In this document: positions 33,898-46,245 of the stretch, piece after piece | How positions within the stretch are numbered: position 1 is the first letter of the stretch | Layout: every line of letters begins with the position of its first letter | NCBI RefSeq assembly: GCF_014193585.1 | Contig: NZ_BLXY01000001.1 | Coordinates: 726,033-790,032 of the forward strand | DNA from: Geomonas paludis | GTDB taxonomy: Bacteria > Desulfobacterota > Desulfuromonadia > Geobacterales > Geobacteraceae | Reading direction: 5' to 3' | Length of the DNA stretch: 64,000 nt | Translations under genes and position numbers: made by a program | The notes under the pieces: generated by a model | The model's input: the letters and a program-made list of their open reading frames with translations, nothing else | What the model was told of the DNA's origin: nothing | The model's database searches: none

Positions 33898-35220
33898 TCA
33901 CGCCTCGTCTATCAGGACCACCTCGCCCGGTTCAATGTCGGGACCGGCGGGGAGCTCCACCCCCAATAGTCCCTTCGCCTCATGCTCTGGCAACTCCTCT
34001 ATCCCCTGCATTTTGCGCTGGATCCGGCGCGTCCTCGTTGCGGCGGTGTCGATGCTGGAGGACGCCTCGTCGAGCTTCTTTCTCGTTTTCTCCAACAGCG
34101 TGCCGAAGGTCATGAACTCGGTCTTGATGGCGCCCAACAGGCGCCACACGTCGCTGCTGCGTTTCTCGATGGCGAGCGTCTTGAACCCGAGGCTCAGCGA
34201 CGAGAGCAGGGCGGCGATGGTGGTGGGACCGGCGACAATCACCTTGTGCTCGCGCAGGATGACGTCGAAAAGTCCCGGCCGGCTCAATACCTGGGCGTAG
34301 CTCGCCTCGTTGGCGAGGAACATGACGGCGAAGTCGGTGGTCTCGGGGGGCGCCAGGTACTTGTCGCAGATCAGCTTCGCCATCCCCTGGACCGTCTTGT
34401 CGAACTGCTTGGTGGCCTCGACAACGGCAGCCTGGTTCCCCTGTTCCTGTGCTTCCACCAGGCGCAGGAAGTCCTCCTGCGGGAACTTGGCGTCGATGGG
34501 GAGCCAGAGCGGCTTGTCGTCCCGCCCCGGGAGCCGTACCGCGAACTCGACGCGGGCGTCGCTGCCCGGCTTGGTGGCCACGTTGGCGCCGTACTGGTCC
34601 GGGGTCAGGATCTGCTCCAGGAGGTTGTGCAACTGGACCTCGCCCAGCGTGCCGCGGGTCTTGATGTTGGAGAGGACCTTTTTGAGGTCGCCCACGCCGG
34701 ACGCCAGCGACTGCATCTCGCCCAGTCCCTTGTGGACCTGCTCCAGCTGCCCGCTCACCTGCTTGAACGATTCACCCAGGCGCTTCTCCAGGGTTTCGTG
34801 CAGCTTCTCGTCCACCGTGGCCCGCATCTGCTCGAGTTTCTTGGAGTTGTCCTCCTGCAGCCACTTGAGCCGAACTTCCACGGTCTCGCGCAGCTTGTCC
34901 AGGCGCTGTTCGTTGCTGGCGGTGAGATTGGCCAGCTGCTGCGTGAAGCCTTCCATCTGGCCTTTCTGCAGCGACGCGATGTCCACCATCCTCTTCTGCA
35001 CTGCCTCGCCGAAGTTGCGCAGGTTGCCCCCTAACTCCTCGCGATTGCGGCGCAGCTCGTCCTGCAGGGTCCGCTCCAGGCGCTCCAGCCCTTTTTCCAA
35101 CTGGTCGAAGCGCGCCTCGGAGGAGGAATGCCGCTTCAGGCTCAGGTAGCACAAGAGCGTGACCACTAAGGTGGCGGCGAGAAGCAGCAGGGTAAGCAGT
35201 TGCAGGACATCCGCGTTCAT
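33898..35220 (-). CDS. rmuC: RmuC-family DNA recombination protein
   Basis: A 440-residue protein of the RmuC family, which limits DNA inversions at short repeats and has a PD-(D/E)XK nuclease-like core. An N-terminal membrane helix (about residues 7-27) is followed by a long coiled coil (about 30-190). The RmuC core then shows KTRGTLGEVQLHNLLEQIL, VEFAVRLPGRD, LPIDAKFPQEDFLRL and later DFAVMFLANEASY. The E-x-Q and D-A-K residues fit the nuclease site. GGAG lies six bases before ATG 35220. The alpha/beta hydrolase stop is only 2 bases upstream, so the two are co-transcribed. Confidence 0.9.
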   Translation of the reverse strand: MNADVLQLLTLLLLAATLVVTLLCYLSLKRHSSSEARFDQLEKGLERLERTLQDELRRNREELGGNLRNFGEAVQKRMVDIASLQKGQMEGFTQQLANLTASNEQRLDKLRETVEVRLKWLQEDNSKKLEQMRATVDEKLHETLEKRLGESFKQVSGQLEQVHKGLGEMQSLASGVGDLKKVLSNIKTRGTLGEVQLHNLLEQILTPDQYGANVATKPGSDARVEFAVRLPGRDDKPLWLPIDAKFPQEDFLRLVEAQEQGNQAAVVEATKQFDKTVQGMAKLICDKYLAPPETTDFAVMFLANEASYAQVLSRPGLFDVILREHKVIVAGPTTIAALLSSLSLGFKTLAIEKRSSDVWRLLGAIKTEFMTFGTLLEKTRKKLDEASSSIDTAATRTRRIQRKMQGIEELPEHEAKGLLGVELPAGPDIEPGEVVLIDEA

Positions 35221-35222
35221 GG

Positions 35223-36020
35223 TTACTCCGGTAGTGAGTTCAGGAACTCGATCAGGGTCTGGTTGAAGATCTCGGGCTGCTCCATGTTGACCATGTGTCC
35301 GGCGTTCTCGATGACCTTGCTCCGGCAACCGCGGAGACCGTCCATCAGCGTCTGGGCAGCTTCGGCGGGAGCGGCGCGGTCCTCGGCACCGGCTATCACC
35401 AGGGAGGGGTGCCGGAAGGAAGGGAGCAGCGGCGTGTAGTCCTTGCGGTCGCGCATGGCCAGCAGGCCGCCGGCGAGCCCCTTCGGGTTCGTGTCGCGCA
35501 TCCAGGTAGTCACGCGGGCGATGAGTTCGGGGCTCGTCTGCGAGGTCTCGGAGGCGAAGAGAAGTTCGGCAAAGATCTTGATGATCGGGTTGGCGCCCAG
35601 CCGTTCCGCCTCGGCGGCCATGGCCTTGCGGCGCTCGCGCCCCGCCTCGTCGTCGGCGTTGCTTCTGGTCGCGATGAAGCAGGCGGCGCGGACCCGGTCC
35701 GGGTAGCGCTCCAGGAGGTTCATGAGGATGTAGCCACCCATGGACATGCCGCCGATCACGGCCTTGTCGATCTTCAGGGCGTCGAGGATGGCGATGATGT
35801 CGTCGGCGAAGCGCTCCATGCTGTAGCCGCCGGCCGGGGCGTCGCTGGCGCCGAAGCCGCGCAGGTCCGGAGCGATGACGCGGAAGCCGGCATCGGCAAT
35901 CGGCTGGAGTTGCGGCTGCCACATCTGGCGGTTGAGGGGGAAGCCGTGGATGAGGATGACGGCAGGGCCGGTGCCCATGTCGTCGTAGGAAAGGTTTATA
36001 TCATCAACATGTAAGTTCAT
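35223..36020 (-). CDS. Alpha/beta hydrolase
   Basis: A 265-residue alpha/beta hydrolase-fold enzyme, probably an esterase or similar. The oxyanion motif HGFP is at residues 25-28 and the nucleophile elbow GMSMGG at 91-96 (S93). The acid is in AGAEDRAAP and the catalytic His in ENAGHMVNME near the end. There is no signal peptide. The ATG at 36020 follows AAGGAG. It is directly upstream of rmuC (2 bases), an unexplained pairing. The substrate is unknown. Confidence 0.88.
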   Translation of the reverse strand: MNLHVDDINLSYDDMGTGPAVILIHGFPLNRQMWQPQLQPIADAGFRVIAPDLRGFGASDAPAGGYSMERFADDIIAILDALKIDKAVIGGMSMGGYILMNLLERYPDRVRAACFIATRSNADDEAGRERRKAMAAEAERLGANPIIKIFAELLFASETSQTSPELIARVTTWMRDTNPKGLAGGLLAMRDRKDYTPLLPSFRHPSLVIAGAEDRAAPAEAAQTLMDGLRGCRSKVIENAGHMVNMEQPEIFNQTLIEFLNSLPE

Positions 36021-36048
36021 GGTTGCTCCTTGTTCGCGGGAGTAGAAT

Positions 36049-36174
36049 CCCCCCTCGCCTTTCGGGAGAGGGGCTGGGGGTGAGGGCGGTGCCTTGGCGA
36101 TGCCCATCATTTCAGCGGTAATAGTCTTAAATGCTCCCTCACCCCTGCCCTCTCCCGGAGGGCGAGGGGGAGCT
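36049..36174. repeat. Dispersed repeat element between the hydrolase and recD
   Basis: An inverted pair: cccctcgcctttcgggagagggg...ggtgaggg on the left, and ccctcacccc...ccctctcccggagggcgaggggg on the right, about 50 bases apart. It could form one long hairpin. The recD stop codon (36175-36177) abuts its right edge. Confidence 0.85.
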
Positions 36175-37971
36175 TCAACGCCCCCATAACCTTTCGCGCA
36201 GGCCGGACCTTCTGATTACTCGCCGTTCTACGCTAGCCTGAAACAGGTCGTAGGTGGCCAGCATTTCCACCGACTTTTTCGCCCGGGTAATCGCCGTATA
36301 AACCAGTTCCCGCGTCAGCACCGGGGTGTCGCGGTCGGGGAGGACCAGGAGGACTTTCTCGAACTCGGACCCCTGGCTCTTGTGCACGGTCATGGCGAAG
36401 GCGCATTCGTACTCGGGGAGCCGCAGCGGCAACACCTTCCTCATCCCGCCGGAACCGGAGGGGAAGAAGGCACGCAATTCTCCGCCGTTCTCGGCATCGG
36501 GGAGAATCAAACCGACGTCGCCGTTGAACAGCCCCAGGTTGTAGTCGTTCCGTGTGATCATCACCGGCTCGCCCGCATAGCAGCGGCCATGCGGATGAAT
36601 CAGCCCCGCCTGCGCCAGCCGCTGGCGCACCAGCAGGTTGAGCGCCTCCACGCCATACGGGCCGCTGCGCATGGCGCACAGGATACGGAACCGGCTGAAT
36701 TCTGCAAAGGCTTCTTCCGGCGTTTGCGTGTGCAGGTACGCCGCGTACCCGTCGGTGATGCGCCTGGCAAGGGCGTCCGCGAGACCGGCGGCGGGCGGCA
36801 GGGAGGCCAACGAGACATCGAGCAGGGCAGGATCGTGGCACGCCGCCAGCGCTCCCTGGGCGTCACCAGCATTGACCAGCGTGGCGACCTTGCCGATGCC
36901 CCCCGAGGACAAGAAGCGATAACTCTTGCGCAGCAGCACGACGGCGTCGCCGAGCGGGCCGATGCCGGGCTGGACCTCGACGGCATCACCGGCCACGTCG
37001 GCGGCCAGTTCCGCGAAATTGGCGGAGAAGCCGTGCGCGCCGCCGGTGTCGCACATGTCGCCCAGGGCGGCTCCGGCTTCGACGGAGGCGAGCTGGTCCC
37101 GGTCGCCGAGCAGGATCAGGCGGGTATCCTGGCGCAGTGCGCAGACAAGTTTCGCCATGAGCGGCAGGGATACCATCGATGCCTCGTCCACGATGATGAC
37201 GTCGTAGGGGAGGGGATTGTCGCTGTTGTGCCGGAAGCCGCTTGAACCCTTCATGTAACCAAGCAGCCGATGCAGGGTGAACACCTCCTCCGGGATCAGG
37301 TCGCGCACTACGGGATCGGCCTTGTCCAGCCCGCCGGAGATGGACTCCTTGAGACGTGCGGCGGCTTTCCCGGTGGGGGCGGCCAGGGCGATGCGCAGAG
37401 TGTTGCCGGTTTCGGCAGTTCCTGCCTGTTCCAGCAGCAGCGAGAGCACCTTGACCACCGTGGTGGTCTTGCCGGTGCCGGGGCCGCCCGAGATGACGCA
37501 GAAACGCCTGGTGACGGCGGCAAGGGCGGCGACACGCTGCCAGTCGGTCTCGCCGGGCGTGGGCGGAAAGAGGCGCGTAAGGCCCTGGCGCAGTTGTTCG
37601 CGGTCAAACGGCACCGGTTCGCCCCGGTTCAGGATCGCCTCCGCCAGTTCGTTCTCGTAGCGCCAGTAGCGCTGCAGGTAGAGGCGGCCGGTGGGGTCCA
37701 GGATGAGAGGCTTGAACTCGCCGGGGGCGCCGACTGCGGGAGAGGCCTTCAGCCGATCGCACCAGGTTGCCGTCGATTCGAGGCGGAACCCGGCGGCACG
37801 ACCTTCCTCCAGCGCGGTGTCGAGATCGAGGCAGACGTCCCCTGCGGTGACTCCGCGGCTCAAGAGCGCGGCGGCGGCCTCGACGTGCTGGTCCCGGCTC
37901 CCCGCCAGGCGGCAGATGAAGGCGGCGAACTGCCGGTCTATGTCGTTGAGTTGAACTCCATCAGGAGTCAT
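36175..37971 (-). CDS. recD: Exodeoxyribonuclease V alpha subunit (RecD)
   Basis: A 598-residue superfamily 1B helicase, the 5'-3' motor of the RecBCD enzyme. Walker A is SGGPGTGKTT (161-170), followed by LAAPTGKAAARL, a VIIVDEASMV Walker B, LLGDRDQLASVEAGAALGD, and the C-terminal motifs FAMTVHKSQGSEF and LVYTAITRAKK. The length is close to E. coli RecD (608 residues). AGGTGA precedes the ATG. It is the last gene of recC-recB-recD, separated from recB by 148 bases holding a dyad repeat. It should drive repair of double-strand breaks with RecB and RecC. Confidence 0.94.
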   Translation of the reverse strand: MTPDGVQLNDIDRQFAAFICRLAGSRDQHVEAAAALLSRGVTAGDVCLDLDTALEEGRAAGFRLESTATWCDRLKASPAVGAPGEFKPLILDPTGRLYLQRYWRYENELAEAILNRGEPVPFDREQLRQGLTRLFPPTPGETDWQRVAALAAVTRRFCVISGGPGTGKTTTVVKVLSLLLEQAGTAETGNTLRIALAAPTGKAAARLKESISGGLDKADPVVRDLIPEEVFTLHRLLGYMKGSSGFRHNSDNPLPYDVIIVDEASMVSLPLMAKLVCALRQDTRLILLGDRDQLASVEAGAALGDMCDTGGAHGFSANFAELAADVAGDAVEVQPGIGPLGDAVVLLRKSYRFLSSGGIGKVATLVNAGDAQGALAACHDPALLDVSLASLPPAAGLADALARRITDGYAAYLHTQTPEEAFAEFSRFRILCAMRSGPYGVEALNLLVRQRLAQAGLIHPHGRCYAGEPVMITRNDYNLGLFNGDVGLILPDAENGGELRAFFPSGSGGMRKVLPLRLPEYECAFAMTVHKSQGSEFEKVLLVLPDRDTPVLTRELVYTAITRAKKSVEMLATYDLFQASVERRVIRRSGLRERLWGR

Positions 37972-37996
37972 AGGTTCACCTTTTTGAAAGCAGGAA

Positions 37997-38107
37997 CACA
38001 GAGGACACGGAGGTCCACAGAGGTCACAGAGAAAGACAACATCAGGGGAAAACCTTGGTAACCCCTCTGTGTCCGCACTGGCTTTTCCTCTGTGCCCTCT
38101 GTGATCT
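37997..38107. repeat. Imperfect dyad of cacagagg/cctctgtg blocks between recB and recD
   Basis: The left arm has repeated cacagagg and cacgga units, and the right arm has cctctgtg and tccg. This resembles a common intergenic element rich in 'ctctgtg'. A related cacggag arm occurs at 546-651. It fills most of the recB-recD gap. Confidence 0.6.
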
Positions 38108-38119
38108 GCCTTTCGCCTC

Positions 38120-41497
<3,378 letters not shown>

Positions 41498-41507
41498 TTG
41501 GTATCCT

Positions 41508-41741
41508 CCCTCTCCCTGCGGGAGAGGGTCGGGGTGAGGGCGGTGCAATCAGCAACCAATCCCTTCGTGGCGTCGCCCTCACCCGGCCTTCGGCCACCCT
41601 CTCCCAGGGGGAGACGGAATATCCCCCTCTCCCTCCGGGAGAGGGCTGGGGTGAGGGCGCTGCAATAGGCAATGATCCCGCTTCGTGGCGTCGCCCTCAC
41701 CCGGCCTTCGGCCACCCTCTCCCAGGGGGAGAGGGGAGGGA
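41508..41741. repeat. Two tandem copies of the dispersed repeat between recC and recB
   Basis: A unit of about 117 bases (ctctccc...gggagaggg...gggtgaggg...gtggcgtcgccctcacccgg...ctctcccaggggga) occurs at about 41508-41625 and again at 41626-41741, with few differences. It fills the recC-recB gap. The recB ribosome site (GGAGG at about 41504-41508) touches its edge, so RNA folding here could affect recB translation. Confidence 0.85.
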
Positions 41742-41752
41742 GCGGGCAACAG

Positions 41753-44700
41753 TTATTTCTTTTTGGCGCTCTTGCCGCTCTTCACGAGATTGTCGAGGAT
41801 GGGATCCCAGACCTCGCGGGCCAAGGCCTGGAACTCCTCATCGAGCGGTGGACTCTCGCCGAAGCAGCGGCGGCAGTACTCGTCCTTGACGTCTCCCTTC
41901 TTGTACTCGCTGCCGTTCCAGGCCGCAGCTGCAGCGCCGAGGGCCTTGGCGGCGTTCTTCGGCTCGCGGGCGTTTTTCACGTACTCGAACGAGGTGTCGG
42001 GGAAGAACTTGAGCGGCTGGGTCATGCCCTCCTGGTAGAGTTCGAGAAGCCGGTTCAGGTGCGCCTCGCTCCCGTCGATGGCGGGGAGGTGGACCGTGCT
42101 CTTCGCGGCGACGAAGGTGCTCTGCAAGGGGTACCCGGCCGCTTGCGCGCTGTTGAGTACCAGGTGCTCAACCCAAAGCCGCAACAGGTCCTTCGGCTTG
42201 AGGTCGGTGTAGCGATAGCGCACCATGCGGTCGTCGCGCAGGTTTTCCAGCCGCCCGATGATGCGCCCGGCCGGTAGCTTCAGGTCGATGTCCAAAGCGG
42301 GGAGCGCGGTACCGGTGCAGACCTCGGTCACCTTGCCGGCGAACTCGGCCGCCGGGTCGCCCAGCTTCTGGTACAACGCCGCGCCGCAGACTCCGGGGGG
42401 GAGGTCGCCACGGGCGCAGGCGACGGCGAAGGGAAGCTCCAGTTCATCGCCGCGCAGCACTGCCGCCACGATTTCCTGCTCCAACTGGTACTTCTCCAGC
42501 GAATCGAGCGCGAAGGGCTCCACCTCTTCCAGCGGGTCGTCCCCCTCCACGATCCGGACGCCAAGCCTGCGCCGCAACAACTCCTTGGACGGGTTGCACA
42601 GGAAATCGACCAGGGACTTCAGCGTGATGGTGGATGCCTCCTCCCACGGCGGCAGCGGGGTCGCCAGGAACGGCGCGGGGGGGACGGGGGGGAGCAGCTT
42701 GGCCTGTGCCCCGGCGCAATTCTGCTGCGAATAGCTGAAGTGCCCGTCGGCGCCGGTAAAGTACCTGGGACTGAACGGCTGCAGCGGGTGGCGCCGGGAC
42801 TCTCCCGCGGGTTTCCCCTCGGCGGTCACGAAGCACCTGGCCAGGTAGTCCTGCAGTTCGCTGACCAGGACGCAGGGGGGGAGCTCGGCGTTGTCCTTGA
42901 TGCTCTGCCCCACGTAGCTTATGTGCAGCCGCTTGCGCGCGGAAAGAAGCGCCTCCAGAAACAGGTAGCGGTCCTCGTCGCGCGGCGAGCGGTCGCCGGC
43001 GCGGCGCTCCCTGGTCATCAGATCGAAACCCTGGGCCGGGTTCTTGCGCGGGAACTGCCCTTCGTCCATGCCGATCAGCGCCACCACCGGGAACGGGATG
43101 CTGCGCATCGGCAGCATGGCGCAGAAGGTGACGCCGCCGGTCAGAAAGCCCAGGCCCCGCTCTGAGCTGCCCAGTTGCTGTTCCACCCAGTAGCGCACCA
43201 CCTCGAGGCCGATCCCGTCCTCGAAGCCGGCCTGGCTACCGCACTCTCCCAGTTTCTTCACGATCTCGATCAGGGAGAGGAGCTCGCGCTCCCCCTCCTG
43301 GTCCGGGAGGATGAAGTCATCCAGGATCCGGCGCAAGACCGGCACCCATTCCGCAGCCGGCCTGGGGCGGGAGAGGGCCTGGGTCTCAACGAAGAGCTTT
43401 TCGCAGAAGGAGAGGAAGCGTCCCAGTACCAGCGCCACGCCCCCCTCCATGTCGTCGAAAGGAAGGATGCCCTTGTAGAAGGAACGCCCGTCGCCGTTCA
43501 TGGCGTAGCCCAGCAGCAGTCGGTCCAGGCCCGCCGACCAGGAGTTCTCGTGGAAAGGGGGGACGCCGTGCTCGGCGCGCTGGCGGGCGTCGATGCCCCA
43601 CCTGATGTTGGCCCCCCTGAGCCAGTCGCGCACCGTCTCCAACTCGTCCTCGTTGAGGCCGAAGCGGCGCGCCACCGGCGCCGATTCCAGGATGTCGAGC
43701 ACGGTGGCGACGCCGTAGCGGCCGCCGCACAGCCCCAGGATGGACAAAAGGGCCTGGGCCGCCTCACCCTCGTTCTTGAGGCTGCGGTCCGCGATGGAGT
43801 AGGGGATGCGTTCGGCGCCGGATTCGGGGTTGCCGAAGACGGCGGAAATATAGGGGGCGTAGCTTTCGATGTCCGGGGTCATCACCAGCACGTCGCGGGG
43901 CGACAGGGACGGGTCCGCGTCGAAGATCGAGAGCAGCGTGTCGTAGAGCACCTCGACTTCGCGCATGGGGGAGTGGCAGGAGTGCACCTGGAGCGAGAGG
44001 TCGCCGGCCGTGAGGGTACGCACCCCCGCGTCGGCGCCGCGCAGTTCCACGATGTCGGCCTGCACCTCGTGCAGCAGCGAGCCCTGCGGCAGGTCGCCAA
44101 AGCTGTCGTGCCTGTCGTGTTCGCCGCAGCCGTCGATGATGGCCTCGAAGAAGTCGCGGCCCAGTTTTCCCCAGGACGCAAGCAGCGGGTTCCCCGTCTC
44201 GTACCACTGCTCCTGCCCCTGTCCCTGCTTCTCCAGCCGGGCCAGCTCACGCTCCGAAACGATCTCGCCCCAGTACTGGCGGCAGGGGTTCAGGAGGAAC
44301 AGGTTCACCTCGGCGTGCCGGGCGAGGCGGGCCAGGACCTCGAGGTGGAAAGGGGGGAGCGAAGGGATGCCGATGACGGATATGCGCCGCCGGTCCGGGA
44401 GCCGGCCGCCGTCCAGCGCCTTGCGGAACTCCTGCAGCAGGCGGGCGCGGTGCTTTTGGGAAACCTCCGCGGTCAGGGCGCGCCATAGCTGCGCCTGCCA
44501 GTGCTCTTCCTTCCCCTGCTCCCACTCCAGGAGCTTTTCAGGACGGTAGACGGTGTAACGGTCGAAGGTGTCGGCGACGCGCTGGGCGAGCTGCATCCGC
44601 TTCAGGCCGTCGGCATCATCGGAAAGGTAGGCCGCGATCTCCTCGAAGCCCGGGTTCGCCGTCGCCTGCTGCAGCAGCCCCAGGATCCTCCAGGTCATCA

Positions 44701-44980
44701 CCTCCGGCGCGAACAGGGGCGCCTCCTCGGGCGCGTCGGGCAGCACCGTGGCGAAGACCCGCTCCACGAACCGGTTCGGGAAGAGGAACTCACCGTTGGC
44801 CCAGACGCCGATCCTCGCCGCCAGCTCCATGGACAGCCAGCGCTGCATCCCCTTGCTCTGCACCACGATCAGTTCCTTGTCGAACGGGGTGCAGGGGGCG
44901 CGGCGCGGCGCGCGGACCACCTTTTCCAGGCGGTCCACCAGGTGTTCCATGAGGTTGCTGGTGTGGATGTACAGCGGCAT
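41753..44980 (-). CDS. recC: Exodeoxyribonuclease V gamma subunit (RecC)
   Basis: A 1075-residue protein of the RecC family, which splits the DNA strands and recognises Chi in RecBCD. The N-terminus begins LYIHTSNLMEHLVDRL and has VQSKGMQRWLSMELA, hallmarks of RecC. Later motifs are HSCHSPMREVEVLYDTLL, VMTPDIESYAPYISAVFG, PYSIADRS and FPVVALIGMDEGQFPR. The C-terminal region resembles an inactive RecB-like nuclease fold. ATG 44980 follows ACGAGGACC. It heads the recC-recB-recD order, and an AT-rich promoter region of about 280 bases separates it from the divergent deacetylase gene. Confidence 0.93.
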   Translation of the reverse strand: MPLYIHTSNLMEHLVDRLEKVVRAPRRAPCTPFDKELIVVQSKGMQRWLSMELAARIGVWANGEFLFPNRFVERVFATVLPDAPEEAPLFAPEVMTWRILGLLQQATANPGFEEIAAYLSDDADGLKRMQLAQRVADTFDRYTVYRPEKLLEWEQGKEEHWQAQLWRALTAEVSQKHRARLLQEFRKALDGGRLPDRRRISVIGIPSLPPFHLEVLARLARHAEVNLFLLNPCRQYWGEIVSERELARLEKQGQGQEQWYETGNPLLASWGKLGRDFFEAIIDGCGEHDRHDSFGDLPQGSLLHEVQADIVELRGADAGVRTLTAGDLSLQVHSCHSPMREVEVLYDTLLSIFDADPSLSPRDVLVMTPDIESYAPYISAVFGNPESGAERIPYSIADRSLKNEGEAAQALLSILGLCGGRYGVATVLDILESAPVARRFGLNEDELETVRDWLRGANIRWGIDARQRAEHGVPPFHENSWSAGLDRLLLGYAMNGDGRSFYKGILPFDDMEGGVALVLGRFLSFCEKLFVETQALSRPRPAAEWVPVLRRILDDFILPDQEGERELLSLIEIVKKLGECGSQAGFEDGIGLEVVRYWVEQQLGSSERGLGFLTGGVTFCAMLPMRSIPFPVVALIGMDEGQFPRKNPAQGFDLMTRERRAGDRSPRDEDRYLFLEALLSARKRLHISYVGQSIKDNAELPPCVLVSELQDYLARCFVTAEGKPAGESRRHPLQPFSPRYFTGADGHFSYSQQNCAGAQAKLLPPVPPAPFLATPLPPWEEASTITLKSLVDFLCNPSKELLRRRLGVRIVEGDDPLEEVEPFALDSLEKYQLEQEIVAAVLRGDELELPFAVACARGDLPPGVCGAALYQKLGDPAAEFAGKVTEVCTGTALPALDIDLKLPAGRIIGRLENLRDDRMVRYRYTDLKPKDLLRLWVEHLVLNSAQAAGYPLQSTFVAAKSTVHLPAIDGSEAHLNRLLELYQEGMTQPLKFFPDTSFEYVKNAREPKNAAKALGAAAAAWNGSEYKKGDVKDEYCRRCFGESPPLDEEFQALAREVWDPILDNLVKSGKSAKKK

Positions 44981-45259
44981 CGGTCCTCGTGGTGCGGGGG
45001 CGTGCGGGGATTTCCGGGGGGAGGTGGGGCCTGCCCCGCGGATGGCAAAACATATCATATCCTCCCGCAACTGTCTCGGTGAAAAGCGGCCGGTGAGGGG
45101 GGTGGCGACCCCTGCTATCTGCTTGCATTGCGCGCCGCTTTGGATATATTTTGTATTTATGTTTCCTAATTAATTTACATTTTTGAATAATTGCCCCCGG
45201 CACCGACAACCCACCGGCCCGACTGAAACGAGGCCTGTGCGACATGCAAAGGAGAAGTC

Positions 45260-46192
45260 ATGAAGCCCTTCATCGAAGAGGCCCTCGCACGCGCTTATTA
45301 CCGGGTGAAGCCTTGGATGTCACGTCGGTTTCAGATCATGCTGCGCAGCGCAGTGGCAAAATACAAACGCTATATATTTCAAAATGTCTGGCCCATAGAT
45401 CCGGAAGCCGGCGCGACGCCTCCAGGCTTTCCGGGGTGGCCGCAAGGAAGACGCTTTTCCGTGGTGCTGACCCATGATGTGGACACGGCCCGCGGTGTGG
45501 CACGGTGTGAACAGTTGATGGCCCTCGAGCAGGAACTCGGCTTTCGCTCGTCGTTCAATTTCGTCGCGTATGACTACCATCTCCCCCCCGCTTTGCGTAA
45601 CAAGCTGGTCAGCCACGGGTTCGAGGTGGGGGTGCACGGCCTGGAGCATAACAGGAAGCTCTACGAGTCGGCCGAGTCCTTTGAGCGGCATGCCGTGCAG
45701 ATCAATAACTACCTGAAGGAGTGGGGCGCGGTCGGCTTCCGCTCCCCGTGTGTCTACCACAACTTCGAATGGCTGCACCAACTGGATATCATCTACGAGG
45801 CGTCGGCTTTCGACACCGACCCCTTCGAGCCGCAGTCCGATGGGCTGAAAACCATCTTCCCGGTGCAGCAGAACAAGGTCCCGGGGAGGGAGTACGTGGT
45901 GCTTCCCTACACGCTCCCCCAGGATTTCACCATGTTCATCCTGTTTCGGGAGAAGGACATCTCGATCTGGAAGGAGAAGCTGCGCTGGATCGCCGAGCAC
46001 GGCGGCATGGCCCTGCTCATCACCCACCCCGACTACATGAGTTTCGACGGCAACATCGGTTACGATGAATACCCTCACGAACTGTACCGGGACCTGCTGG
46101 ACCATATCAGGACCGAATACGAAGGGCAGTACTGGCACCAGCTCCCTCAAGAGGTGGCCTGTTTCTGGAACAAGAGCATGTGCAAGCTTTGA
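45260..46192 (+). CDS. Polysaccharide deacetylase-like protein (NodB homology)
   Basis: A 310-residue protein with a carbohydrate esterase family 4 fold. The metal motif THDVD (71-75) and EVGVHGLEHN with H126 and H130 match the first two NodB motifs, and FRSPCVYHNFEWL matches the third. No signal peptide is present, so it may act in the cytoplasm or at the inner membrane face. The substrate is unknown. AAAGGAGAAG precedes the ATG. It precedes a membrane-anchored endonuclease/exonuclease/phosphatase-fold protein by 53 bases, suggesting a shared cell-envelope task. Confidence 0.82.
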   Translation: MKPFIEEALARAYYRVKPWMSRRFQIMLRSAVAKYKRYIFQNVWPIDPEAGATPPGFPGWPQGRRFSVVLTHDVDTARGVARCEQLMALEQELGFRSSFNFVAYDYHLPPALRNKLVSHGFEVGVHGLEHNRKLYESAESFERHAVQINNYLKEWGAVGFRSPCVYHNFEWLHQLDIIYEASAFDTDPFEPQSDGLKTIFPVQQNKVPGREYVVLPYTLPQDFTMFILFREKDISIWKEKLRWIAEHGGMALLITHPDYMSFDGNIGYDEYPHELYRDLLDHIRTEYEGQYWHQLPQEVACFWNKSMCKL

Positions 46193-46245
46193 AGCGAGGC
46201 AGGTGGCGCCGGCGGGGCAGCCCGCGGCGCCAAGGGAGGCAGCGG

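Noticed and set aside
33898-35922. RmuC read as a 674-residue protein
   Set aside because: The upstream 234 codons overlap the alpha/beta hydrolase gene in another frame; ATG 35220 has GGAG and gives a normal RmuC length.
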